DNA of 64,000 bases from Parietaria judaica (Eukaryota; Streptophyta; Magnoliopsida; Rosales; Urticaceae), in contig OX940864.1 in the NCBI GenBank assembly GCA_954871525.1, positions 14,564,001-14,628,000 of the forward strand. Reading direction: 5' to 3'. This document shows, in pieces, positions 1-9,098 of this stretch. The notes beneath the pieces were generated by a model. It did not search any database. It was not told the origin of the DNA and worked only from the letters and a program-made list of their open reading frames with translations. How positions within the stretch are numbered: the stretch's first letter is position 1; every line of letters begins with the position of its first letter. Position numbers and translations under genes: made by a program.

Positions 1-54
1 ACGATCGTCGGTTTAGACCGGTACAACTATGAATCACATGTTCAGACGTACTAA
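1..54 (+). other. possible truncated 3' end of a coding region
   Basis: Frame 1 is open from the window edge for 17 codons and stops at TAA 52-54. After that stop the same frame stays open again to a TGA near 151. The peptide (TIVGLDRYNYESHVQTY) is not recognised. This could be the last exon of a gene lying to the left, or chance. The following 100 bp are less AT-rich than the DNA further right. Confidence 0.2.
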
Positions 55-162
55 GCTAACTACACTTCCGTGATCTCGTGGTATGATTATTGTTCTTACC
101 AGACTGAGCAGCCTCACATTTTCCAGCAGCCACGTTCATCGAGCTTCTTTTGAGTTTTCTAT

Positions 163-305
163 GTTTGTACTCTATGACTTTACTATCAGTGTGTTTTTAT
201 GAGTGTGTACTCTACTACTCTATGGTTATGTTATGTGTTTGTACTCTATGACTTTACGATTAGTGTGTCTGTACTTTACTATTCTATGGTGTCATATTTA
301 TTATG
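163..305. repeat. 74-bp direct repeat
   Basis: The block GTTTGTACTCTATGACTTTA begins at 163 and again at 237. Each time it is followed by a similar stretch ending in AGTGTGT. This is two tandem copies of about 74 bp with no coding potential. Confidence 0.7.
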
Positions 306-423
306 ATTATATGTTTTTATGGTTATGTGTCATATTTATTAAATAGGTAATTTAGAAATTAAAACCATATTAAAATATAGTTGGAAATACAAATACTCAA
401 ATATTTTTTACAAAATATCCGTC

Positions 424-585
424 GAAAACCCCATCGGCATGCGGTATGCCCATGCAAAAAGTGCGGTATATGCGGCATGCGGCATCTTTTTTTTTTTTTT
501 TACGATTTGCCCATCGGCAAGCGATATATCCGTAAAACGGAAAATGCGAAACGACATCGGCAAGCGACATTTTAAACCTTGGATG
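424..585. repeat. dispersed GC-rich repeat (copy 1)
   Basis: The stretch has the words GCGGTATGCCC, GCGAAACG and AACGACAT followed by TTTAAAACCTTG-like sequence. The same words in the same order recur at about 5436-5525, and a weaker trace is at 4600-4640. An unclassified dispersed repeat with a poly-T run of 17 in the middle. Confidence 0.5.
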
Positions 586-636
586 CTACATCATTATCTC
601 AACAAAAGTTGCTTAGAAAATATAGGATTTTCGTAA

Positions 637-1098
637 TTTTTTTAAGGGTTAATGACGGCAAAAATACCCAAAGTTTGGTCAAAGAACCCTTCGTGTACCC
701 AAAGTTTAAAAGTCGTGGCAAAAATACCCAAAGTCGATTTGGGGAGTTGACCACTCCATTCTCGTAACGCCGTTAACTTACCCGTTAACTCTGGCCACAT
801 GGACAAACCTGTTTACTTAACTGTAATCATTAGGACTTCAATCAGTTGTATTAAATAATATTAATTAGGGGTTTAATTTGTTGTTTTGTCGTAAACGAGT
901 CTGATGTCGGCTCGTCCGCGTGGCAAAAATTGTTATGTCAGCAACCCACGTTTGTCCACGAACGGCGTTACGATAATGGAGTGGTCAACTCCCCAAATGC
1001 GACTTTGGGTAATTTTGCTACCATTTTAAACTTTGAGTACACGAGGGGTTCTTTGACCAAACTTTGGGTATTTTTGTCGTCATTAGCCTTTTTTTTAA
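637..1098. mobile_element. Mutator-like foldback MITE (family A, copy 1) with 9-bp TSD
   Basis: The element spans 646-1089 (444 bp) between exact 9-bp direct repeats TTTTTTTAA at 637-645 and 1090-1098. It opens with GGGTTAATGACGGCAAAAAT and closes with the inverted counterpart ending GTCGTCATTAGCCT. The arms pair over most of their length, so it is a foldback. A 9-bp duplication is characteristic of Mutator-like elements. A second copy lies at 60821-61267. There is no coding capacity. Confidence 0.85.
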
Positions 1099-2650
1099 TT
1101 CTTACTCGTAATTATCAATTAAATACAATATTTCCAAAGTCCAGAAGTTGGTAGTATATATATAAATTGATGCAGTGGAGACTAGAGAAAATTCAACTAT
1201 CTCTGAATTTTTTTTATTTTTTTTTCATGCACGAATGTAAAATTACACGCTCTTCTACAAGTGAAGTTTTGGACACAAATAAAAAAAAAAAATTGGCATC
1301 AAGATTCAAGTTCACTAAAAAAAACCGAGATTGGGAATAAACGATTAGGTTTTCATTTCAATTTAATCAAGTCTAATTGCAATGAAACTCAATACGGAAC
1401 CTAAGTTGTCTAGTCGAAATTGACGTAATATAAAACTACATAAAAAAGGAAGAAATTTTATTACATAAAATCAAACGGAAACAACATTTTTTGCTCTAGA
1501 AGTCAAAACTGCGACGGGAACAATCTTTGCGTGGTTATCGTCTCGAGCTTAAATTTGATATATTGAATAAATAACTTCCGAATATAAAGTCTTTCGCAAA
1601 AGCTACTCAAAAGGCTTCAAAAACATCAATGTTTGTTTTTCGCCTTTCGGTAGGTTTGGCCTCACACTCACTATAAATCTTGTTCAATCCCTTCTATTAT
1701 TTATTTATGTGGAATTTTTTACTTATCCCTTCAAGACGGTGACTTTCTTGCCCCATTGATTTAAAGCAGGATCTCCCGTTACTCCTTTGGCCTATTAACA
1801 CCCACTTTTGTCAACTAGTCAAGCCAATTTTTAGGAATCTAGAAATGGAAATATACCCATAGAATTTAAAGATAGATGTTGGGAAATTATGACAGCTCAT
1901 AATTTTTATAATGAAGGTATTATAATACGAATCATCTTTCCCAATTAATTTTTTATAATGATTTATACTTTTCGGTTAATAGGGGCAAAAATACATAGTA
2001 TTTGGACAATTGTTGCAGTGTATTTCTAATGAAAAAAATTGAATTTTTGACCACATGAAAGCGGCATATTCGTAATGTCTATTTTTATTAGTAAAAATAT
2101 CAAATATTTTGTATTTTTTCGATGACAATAAATATTAAGAATACGCCTCTTACACCTAATTTAACATTTAGTATTTTTACCTTACATCTTTTTTTCCCTT
2201 ATTAAAAATTGATTGTAATTTTAATTTTTTTTTATTTTTGATAAAAAAAATTACTAGCTATTGGGTTAAGAATTCTTGATCATGAAATTTAAAAATATAA
2301 ATTGTTGTTGCAATTTTTCCGTGACTGAAACTCAAAGACAATTTTTTTTTTGGCATTGTTTACCAACATCGTATCTTTTAAATCCTTTGTGTATGACGAG
2401 TCGGCCGGCAGCTTTTGTCATAATTGAATATGAAAAACGTATTCAAATAATCATGTTTCTATTATCATGGATCATATTTTAATATATTTTTGTTTCTGAA
2501 ACAATTATATACATATACTTATAAATAAAAATTCCTTGACACGTGGTATTCATGAGCGGAACTTTCTATAGAGAGTGTATACAAGCTTTACACGTCTTAA
2601 TGCGTAAAAATTGCTTTAACTTATAGTCGATCCAAGGTTCGGGTCCCGAG
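1099..2650. other. gene-free AT-rich DNA
   Basis: I see no gene, RNA or well-bounded element. The sequence is AT-rich with many short A/T runs. A fragment near 1980-2090 (GGGGCAAAAATACATAG, GCGGCATATTCG) recalls the ends of the Mutator-like MITEs but is too short to define. Confidence 0.6.
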
Positions 2651-2984
2651 CTAGACCCGTTGAACACGCGGATAATTGAATGCTGAGTCAACGCGGGTTG
2701 ACTGATGATCGTCAAAGATGGAGGCGAATCCGTCGTCTTGGACGAGTCTCTGGGCTGTTCTTGACAATCCTTGGCGAACTTCCTTCCTTGGCGAGCTCCT
2801 CGTCGGTTCGAAGTCCTTGTCTTGGCGAAGCTCCTCGTCGGGGCGGAGTCCTTGTCGTGGCGAAGTTCTCATCTTGGCGAAATCCTCGTCTAGGCGAACT
2901 CCTGTCTTGATGAAGCTCTGAGATGTTCTTGATGATTCTTCGTGATTTCCCTTCCTTGGTGAGCTCCTATGCCGAGGGAAGACC
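2651..2984. repeat. GC-rich imperfect repeat DNA left of a solo LTR
   Basis: Irregular repeats of the words CTTGGCGAA, CTCCTCGTC and GAGTCCTTGTC run through this stretch. Long reading frames on both strands are by-products of the repeat. In word use it resembles the adjoining LTR, so it may be an older related element into which the LTR at 2985-4296 was inserted. Confidence 0.5.
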
Positions 2985-3169
2985 TGCAAAAAATGGTAGA
3001 TCGGGCCCGTGCCCTGTCGCTTATTGTTGGGCGAGACTGCCTACGTATCTCAGTTTAAGAAAATCAGGTCCCACGTAGTTCAGGGTTAGCGATAAATGGC
3101 GGGTGAATGACGATGTGGTTTGACTCGTCGGAAGTGCCGATGTTGGCGGTGCGGGGGTGACCCTTGACC

Positions 3170-3465
3170 GAATGGCGAGGGTATTACCGACGAGGGATGC
3201 TCCTTGTCGACCTCGTAGGTGTTCGCGAGCTCGTTGTGGCGAGGGCCTTGACCTGGCGAGGGATGCTCCTTCTTTGTCGACCTCGATGTGTTGGCGAGCT
3301 CGTTGTGGTGAGGGTCTTGACCTGGCGAGGGATGCTCCTTCTTTGTCGACCTCGAGGTGTTGGCGAGCTCGTTGTGGCGAGAGCCTTGACCTAGCGAGGG
3401 ATAGTCCTTCTTTGTCGACCTCGAGGTGTCCGCGTCCACGCGTTGACCTGGCGAGGGACGCCTTC
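3170..3465. repeat. 69-bp tandem repeat inside the solo LTR
   Basis: The word GGATGCTCCT or a close variant starts at 3195, 3261, 3330 and 3399, giving periods of 66, 69 and 69 bp. The unit also has TTTGTCGACCTCGAGGTG and GGCGAGCTCGTTGTGG. Because 66 and 69 are multiples of three, every frame shows a repeated peptide such as LARSRPSPQRA on the minus strand. Confidence 0.85.
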
Positions 3466-3636
3466 GTCGACTCGTCGAACAAGTCCTCTCAGGCAAAACT
3501 TAATCCCTTGACTAATCCCAACTCTTATTCAAGCCTTTTCTCCTAAGGGAGTAGGCGAATTTTAGAGAGAGAAAGTAGAGAGAAAAGCTCTTGAGGTAAT
3601 TGTGAATAAGTGTGGAAATGAGGAGGAGAAGACTCC

Positions 3637-3644
3637 TATTTATA
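3637..3644 (-). promoter_or_regulatory. TATA box of the solo LTR
   Basis: On the minus strand this reads TATAAATA within CCTATAAATAGGAG. It is followed about 30 bp downstream by pyrimidine-rich sequence typical of an LTR start region. The LTR could therefore still start transcription leftwards. Confidence 0.55.
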
Positions 3645-4301
3645 GGAAAACCAACTCCCTATAATTGCACATAGGGGGGCCTGCGAATTTCCTCTTGCTA
3701 GAGGGGCCTTGCCGCGGTTCCTTGTCATGGAGAGGGGTTCGCCAATGTTTCATAGCTCGTCTTTGATGTCTTCCGGGTGTCCGCGAGCTTGTATGTTGAA
3801 TCCAAGGGAATCTGGGGGACTTCCCGGGGGTCCTCGTGTGGAATAATTGTGAGTTATCCCTTCGTCAAGCTGTGGCAAGGTGCTTGCCAAGGCGGGGTGG
3901 CGGCAAGCTACTTTGCCAGGGGCTCGCCAGGGCGAGGTACTTCGTTAGGGGCCTGTTGGGGGGACCTCGTCAGGAAGCTCGCCATGGCGAGGTGCTTGTT
4001 AGGGCAAGGTACCTCGCTAGGGTACCTCGCCAGGAGGTGCCTGTTTTATCAAGGGCCTTGCCTTCTTAGCTCCGGGCCTCGCCAATGTCTTGGTTCGTGT
4101 GCCTTTGGTCTTCGTCTTCGCCTTCTTAGCTTCGGGCCTCGCCAAATGTGTTAGGTCGTGGGCCTCCAGTCTTTGACTTCGTCGGTGGGCTTTGACTTTT
4201 ACTGATGGGCTTTGACTTTTGCCAAAAGATGCCCATTTTTATATGTTTCGAAAAATGCACATAACAATATATATAGTATTCCGCTATGTTCTAACAAGAC
4301 C

Positions 4302-6040
4302 GCTCTTAAGTCTTAACTTTATCGGGATCGTAAGCAAAAAATATATCAGGACTCGTATTAAATAATAAATATTTTATTATTTTTTAATTGTCGACACTAA
4401 CTTTCATCAAATAATATATTTTCCACTTTAGTAACAAAAAATAACATGTAGATAAATTATCACTAATGATATATTTGCTTTCATAATTAGAGTCTACGCA
4501 TTTCAGATTTTCAAACTTAAAAAAAATTAAAAATAAAGAGTGGACCCACCAATGTAGTCTGTAGTATCATGGTTTTAAATACTCCGGAATATCTATGCCC
4601 TTTTTTTAGAGTTGCGTGCTCGTTGGCACGCGGCATACCCGTTGTTTGAGAGTTGCGTGTGGCAGAGCCAGGATTTCAGTTTAGGTGGTGCCTAACATAA
4701 ATTTTTAACGGGTTTTTTAAGTAAATATATCTAATGGTTTTTATTTTTAAAGCACATAAATAATAACAATCTTCTATACTAAAATATATAATTGGTACTA
4801 AAAATGTAATATAACATAAATTAAAAACATTAAGTTATTATGCCGATCTTAACGTTTATGGTTAACAATATAGATGAAATTTAATAGGAAATGATGATAA
4901 TATTGAGACTTTCACTATGAAAAAAATATTAAGAACTTTTATTTCTATTGTATAACACAAAATATATAAAAAAAAAAAAAATTCTATAAAAAAAAAAAAA
5001 ATCTTTTTACTAAGTAATTAGTTAAAGTTTTTATTTTCAAACACATAAATAACAATAATCTTTGGTATTAAAAAAAATATAGTTGTAATAAACTGTGATT
5101 TAGTTTACAAATTAAAAATATCAAGTTCTTATGTCGATTTTTAACATTTATATTAACAATTTAGATAAAATTTAATTACAAAAGATAAAAATAGTAATTA
5201 GGAACTATTACTAGTATTGAGAGTGATAGGAGTCAAACTCGTGACAACCTACGAATTAGGTCCTTGTAGTACTTCAACTCAGCCAATAACCAACGGTGTT
5301 TGGATGTTTGGCTGATGACTTTGACCACTATTTAAATGGTTTTCACCGATTTTAATTTTTTTCAAAAAATTATTTTTTAGTTTGAATTTTTACGCACATT
5401 TTTCGGTGCAGCCCGTGCATGCACTGACCAATGAATAACTCCGCCCTGTGCGTGCCCGTCAGCACGCGGTATGCCCGTAAGATGAAAGAAGCGAAACGGC
5501 CTGGAAAACGACATTTAAAACCTTGATTTGTACTTTGTACTGTACCCATCTCGACAATATAACTACAAAGCAAACATGTAAGTCTAGATGTAATGAATTT
5601 GTTTTATTTGTTTTGGATCCTATAATATCTATTAATGTATTTTATTTTTTTCTTGCAAATATACGACCATTAGCCGAGGCGTAGTCAGCCTATGCCCAAA
5701 ACCGGCCCTACGGTCTAATATACATATTAATCTTGGTGATGGTATATTTATAATGTTTGCCCACTCAACCAAAAATACATCAAAATGTTTTGTTTTAATT
5801 TTTCTTTTATAAATGAAATTTTTATGCCATGTATAATATTTATGATTAAGATTTATTCTCGGAGATATACAGAAAATAATATGACTAGCATATTAGAGGG
5901 AGGAGTCTGCCGAAGACGTTGTGATTCAAGATATCCTAATTTTGCTAAGAAAGTCGACAAACATTCTTACAGCTATCAACTTATGTTTTCAATAATTTTG
6001 ACCAAATGACGATACACGATTCGTCTCGATTATTATGAAA
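4302..6040. other. gene-free DNA with degraded element remnants
   Basis: There is no gene. At 4665-4690 the words GGCAGAGCCAGGATTTCAG resemble a hAT terminus. At 5220-5290 the minus strand has a tRNA-like A-box/B-box arrangement (TTGGCTGAGTTGAAG and CACGAGTTTGACTCC). The two may be the ends of one decayed element of about 640 bp. Copy 2 of the dispersed repeat seen at 424-585 lies at 5436-5525. Confidence 0.4.
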
Positions 6041-6091
6041 TATATAATCACGCATTATGTAGCGAAGGTATATATATCACGCCCTATATAT
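6040..6091. repeat. CACGCATTATGTAGCGAAGG repeat unit
   Basis: The unit CACGCATTATGTAGCGAAGG followed by TATATATATCACGCCC occurs here and again at 6793-6835. A third partial copy is at 7320-7340. The first two were adjacent tandem copies before the solo LTR at 6092-6788 was inserted between them. Confidence 0.7.
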
Positions 6092-6788
6092 TGTTAAGGT
6101 CAGATTTTGTCAAATCATCCCTCAACACTTCCGATGTCGTTTTATGCCCAAATGACGGAAAGTAGAGGCAAGGATACTCGTAGATTCGAGGCCCACCAAA
6201 AGTAGAGCGGTTTAAGGCCCAAGAAGATCGAGGCCTACCAGCGTGAAGACACCTCATCGCATCATATCAACAAAGCTTATCGGGAAGCAAGACCTTATCA
6301 CCCAAGGGAGCGTATCGGACGAAGCCTCGTCGAAGGCGAGGTTCATCGGAAAAAAACCCAATCAAATAAAAAAGGAAGCAGATCGAGATCACGGAAAAGA
6401 AGGAAGTTCAGTTATTCAGTTGAAGATTTCGTGGGATATCCAACGAAATTCATGGAAAGATAATAGCAATCAGAGCTAGAGAAAGGGAAACCCTAGCACA
6501 ATTTGTGGGATTAATCTAGAAACTCTAAGCCTATAAATATGCATGTAAACTCGTCATACAAGAGAGGAGGAAGGATCATTTTTTTTAGCCGTGAATTTTG
6601 AGGGAGAAAGTCTTGTGTTCTCGATTTCCCAAGAGCTAGAATGTGTAATCTTCGATTGTCCAAGCTATAAAACGGAAGAAACCGAGTCCTCTCGAAATCA
6701 TAATAAAGCAAGAGTAATCGCGCTCATATTTATTTGTGTTTTTTCAATTATTCTTGTGACTGTAAGGCGTCACAAACCGCCCTCTACA
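6092..6788 (+). mobile_element. solo LTR, plus strand, TSD TATAT
   Basis: This 697-bp block starts TGTTAAGGTCAG and ends CCGCCCTCTACA, with TATAT on both sides (6087-6091 and 6789-6793). Inside, in order, are a TATA box (CTATAAATATG, about 6531-6541) and a polyadenylation-like AATAAA at 6702-6707, the expected U3-R-U5 order on the plus strand. The duplicated target is low complexity, so the duplication alone is weaker evidence. The interrupted tandem unit on either side supports it. No internal domain is present. Confidence 0.7.
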
Positions 6789-7202
6789 TATATCACGCAT
6801 TATGTAGCGAAGGTATATATATCACGCCCTATATTTTAAAATACCTTTTTGAGACCTCTAGTTTGCATTCAAATGCGTGATGCTACGACAAACACTATGT
6901 TCACAAATGCGTTCAACGCTAATGTGTACTATCACTAATCTTTTTGTTTTGAAGTAATTTGTCAGGTTGGAGCGAGCAGAGGCATAAAGTGTGCCCCAGA
7001 TATCGGTTACGAAGATTATATTTTTATAGCTTGGCGCCGCATGAGTTCACCAAGTGGAGCTCTCTATTGGATCGGGCCTTAATACAGCCCAACGGGCTTA
7101 TTTATAATGAAGATACTGCTTTAAATATGATGATATGGAGTGTTTTTTATTTATTTATTACTTTTTATAAAATTATATGTTGATATACCAATTGGTTATC
7201 AA

Positions 7203-7620
7203 TGTTGAGTGTGAAGCGTAATCTAAACGAAAATGCTACCGAGACACGACGCAGAGCAGGGGTCAAAGGAGCGCCCCCTCCAGGGGTCGAAGGAGCGCCC
7301 CCTGGGCGAATTTTTTATATCACGCATTATGTAGCGAAGGTATTTTAGACGTTTCACACGGGTTATTTGCCTTAGGGGCTAGGGTTACTTTCACTTATAA
7401 GGCTTGCAGCCGTGCGTTTTGTAGCACAAAGATAGAGAAGCGAGATTGAGGGTGTAACAAGAAACTCCAATTGAGAGATTCATAGTGGATCGAGTTTTAC
7501 AGGCGGAAGTGCACGTACCTCCTACACTTGGAGCGAACCACTATAATTTTGATGTCAATTTCAATTTCATTTATTACTTTATCGTTTTCTGATTTGAAAA
7601 TTAGAGCGAAATTCCTAACA
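7203..7620 (+). mobile_element. solo LTR, plus strand, TSD ATCAA
   Basis: This 418-bp block starts TGTTGAGTGTGAAG and ends ATTCCTAACA, and is flanked by ATCAA at 7198-7202 and 7621-7625. Near the 3' end, GTGGATCGAG and CGAACCACTATAA match the kind of U5 seen in plant Ty1/copia LTRs, as far as I can recall. A 24-bp unit with GGAGCGCCCCCT is repeated twice at 7256-7303. It overlaps the third copy of the CACGCATTATG repeat. Confidence 0.72.
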
Positions 7621-7647
7621 ATCAATATGTCATAAAATCTTTATCAA

Positions 7648-7651
<4 letters not shown>

Positions 7652-7713
<62 letters not shown>
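7652..7713. repeat. (TA)n(TG)n microsatellite
   Basis: An uninterrupted run of TA dinucleotides passes directly into TG dinucleotides. Confidence 0.95.
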
Positions 7714-7741
7714 CATAAAATTCTATCAGCAAAATAGGTTA

Positions 7742-8408
7742 TGTAAAGCCCCGTTTTCTCGGACTTGTTACTCTTTTTTTTCATAAAAACTCGATCAAGT
7801 CCCGGTTTATAAAAAAAAAAAAATTAACGAAATAAAAATATGATAAGTAAAATTCTTAAATAGTAATATTTTATTTTTATAAAATATATAAACCTTATAA
7901 AACAAGTACTCAGGACTAGCTCCGATTGAAAATGAAGCTTTGGAGCTCTTTGAATTTTACAATCGTACAAAAATAATTTGCGAAAAACCACAAGATCATT
8001 TTTTACACCGTATGCACCCGGAAGATTGTGTTGCAGTGAGTGCTTTTACGTGTTAGCTCACTATAGTTGTGTTGAAGAATCGGGTGAAAATCGATAACTT
8101 GCGGAGAAAGAGGAATCAGCGGTGCGGCATATACGGTTGCATACGGTGGATAAAACGACCTTGTGGTTTTCCGCAAATTATTTTTGTACGATTGTAAAAT
8201 TCAAAGAGCTCCGAAGCTTCATTTTCAATCAGAGCTAGTCCCAAGTACTTGTTGTATAAGGTTTATATATTTTATAAAAATAAAATATTACTAATATTTA
8301 AGAATTTTACTTATTATATTTTTATTTCGTTAAAATATTTTTATAAATCGGGACTTGATCGAGTTTTTATGAAAAAAAGTAACGAGTCTGAGAAAACGGG
8401 GCTTTACA
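7742..8408. mobile_element. long foldback with TG..CA ends
   Basis: Two inverted arms of about 270 bp (7742-8013 and about 8138-8408) face each other across a loop of about 120 bp. The outer ends are TGTAAAGCCCCG and CGGGGCTTTACA. No target duplication was found. Directly after the right end, at 8412, lies TGGTATCTGAGCC, close to the initiator-Met-tRNA primer-binding motif TGGTATCAGAGC. The right arm may therefore be an LTR end and the left arm an inverted LTR copy. Confidence 0.6.
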
Positions 8409-8411
8409 CAA

Positions 8412-8424
8412 TGGTATCTGAGCC
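8412..8424 (+). other. primer-binding-site-like motif
   Basis: TGGTATCTGAGCC follows a CA-ended repeat by one or a few bases. It differs from the usual plant LTR-retrotransposon primer site for initiator Met-tRNA by one base in the first twelve. Confidence 0.5.
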
Positions 8425-8667
8425 GAGCCCAACCGGAAGTGTTGCTGACGAGGACGTCGGGCCCCCCATTAGATGGGGTGATTGTGACAGTCGTCAATCC
8501 CGTGCGCCGAGAGGGCAAGAACGGGTAAGTTGTGCAGTCCCACATCGCTTGGGCAAGGGGATGTGCTGATGGGACTTTCCCAAAACTGTGCAGGTATGGG
8601 ACTGCACAGTTAGCGGAGGTCATACAGGTATAGGACTGTATGGTCGGAGGGGCTTAAAAGAATTGAT

Positions 8668-8800
8668 TGGTACTACATATGTCAACAAGATGCATCTTCT
8701 TTTCGGTAGCCCGTCTATAGGAACTCTAACGTTTAGCATGCTTGGCTTAGGAGCAATCCTCGGATGGGTGACCTTCTGGGAAGTTTCTCGGGGAGTGTGC
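8668..8800 (+). repeat. 5S-rRNA-like segment, probably from a Cassandra TRIM
   Basis: The segment follows plant 5S rRNA from its middle onward. AGCATGCTTGG at about 8735-8745 corresponds to the A box. GGATGGGTGACC then TTCTGGGAAGT at 8762-8784 corresponds to the C box, with one difference. The first half is diverged, so this is not a working 5S gene. Cassandra elements carry 5S sequence in their LTRs. The nearby AGTCCCACATCGC and GGGGACAGTCGTC words fit that idea, as does the primer-site motif upstream. Confidence 0.65.
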
Positions 8801-9098
8801 GAGTGAGGACAAAACACGCTCAAAAGACTAGTGTTAACCTGTGGGGACAGTCGTCGATTAGATTGAGCAGTCTGGCCGTTACCGGTTATCTATCATTATA
8901 ACCAAAAACACAAACACCATTAATTACGTGTAGAGTGTAACTCTTCGGTATACCCGTAAGATTAGACGATCCGGAAGTTATATGTTTCACAGTTTACTTT
9001 CTTCAGTGCTCATTTAAATTCCAACTATACCCTCGCTTCTTCCTATATACACTATTCTTACACTATTCTATTCCTACTTTTTTGTGTTTCCATCAAGT

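Larger units (their letters stand above)
2985..4296 (-). mobile_element. solo LTR, minus strand, TSD AGACC
   Basis: This 1312-bp block begins with TG, ends with CA (TAACA) and is flanked by an exact 5-bp duplication AGACC at 2980-2984 and 4297-4301. On the minus strand it starts TGTTAGAACATAG, carries a TATA box at 3637-3644 and ends after a stretch with GATACGTAGGCAGTC (about 3035-3050), a word I associate with U5 of plant Ty3-type LTRs. Only one LTR and no internal domain are present, so it is a solo LTR. The 153-codon minus-strand frame at 3021-3482 comes from the tandem repeat inside it, not from a gene. Confidence 0.75.

Noticed and set aside
3170..3465. Regular repeats considered as a CRISPR-like array
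   Set aside because: The units are contiguous with no unique spacers, and the genome is eukaryotic.
3021..3482. 153-codon minus-strand reading frame with repeated LARSRPSPQRA peptides
   Set aside because: It lies wholly inside the solo LTR and arises from a tandem unit of 66-69 bp that stays open in several frames.
6959..7183. 74-codon frame starting MSGWSEQRHKV
   Set aside because: No recognisable domain, between two solo LTRs, and no splice or promoter support.
8249..8569. 106-codon frame crossing the foldback arm and primer-site motif
   Set aside because: No known domain; it spans an element boundary and follows the repeat.
8668..8800. Functional 5S rRNA gene
   Set aside because: Only the A/C-box half is well kept; the 5' half is diverged and there is no tandem 5S repeat context.
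9084..9098. In-frame GTG start upstream of the hydrolase
   Set aside because: Plants initiate at ATG; the first ATG at 9099 gives a proper signal peptide.
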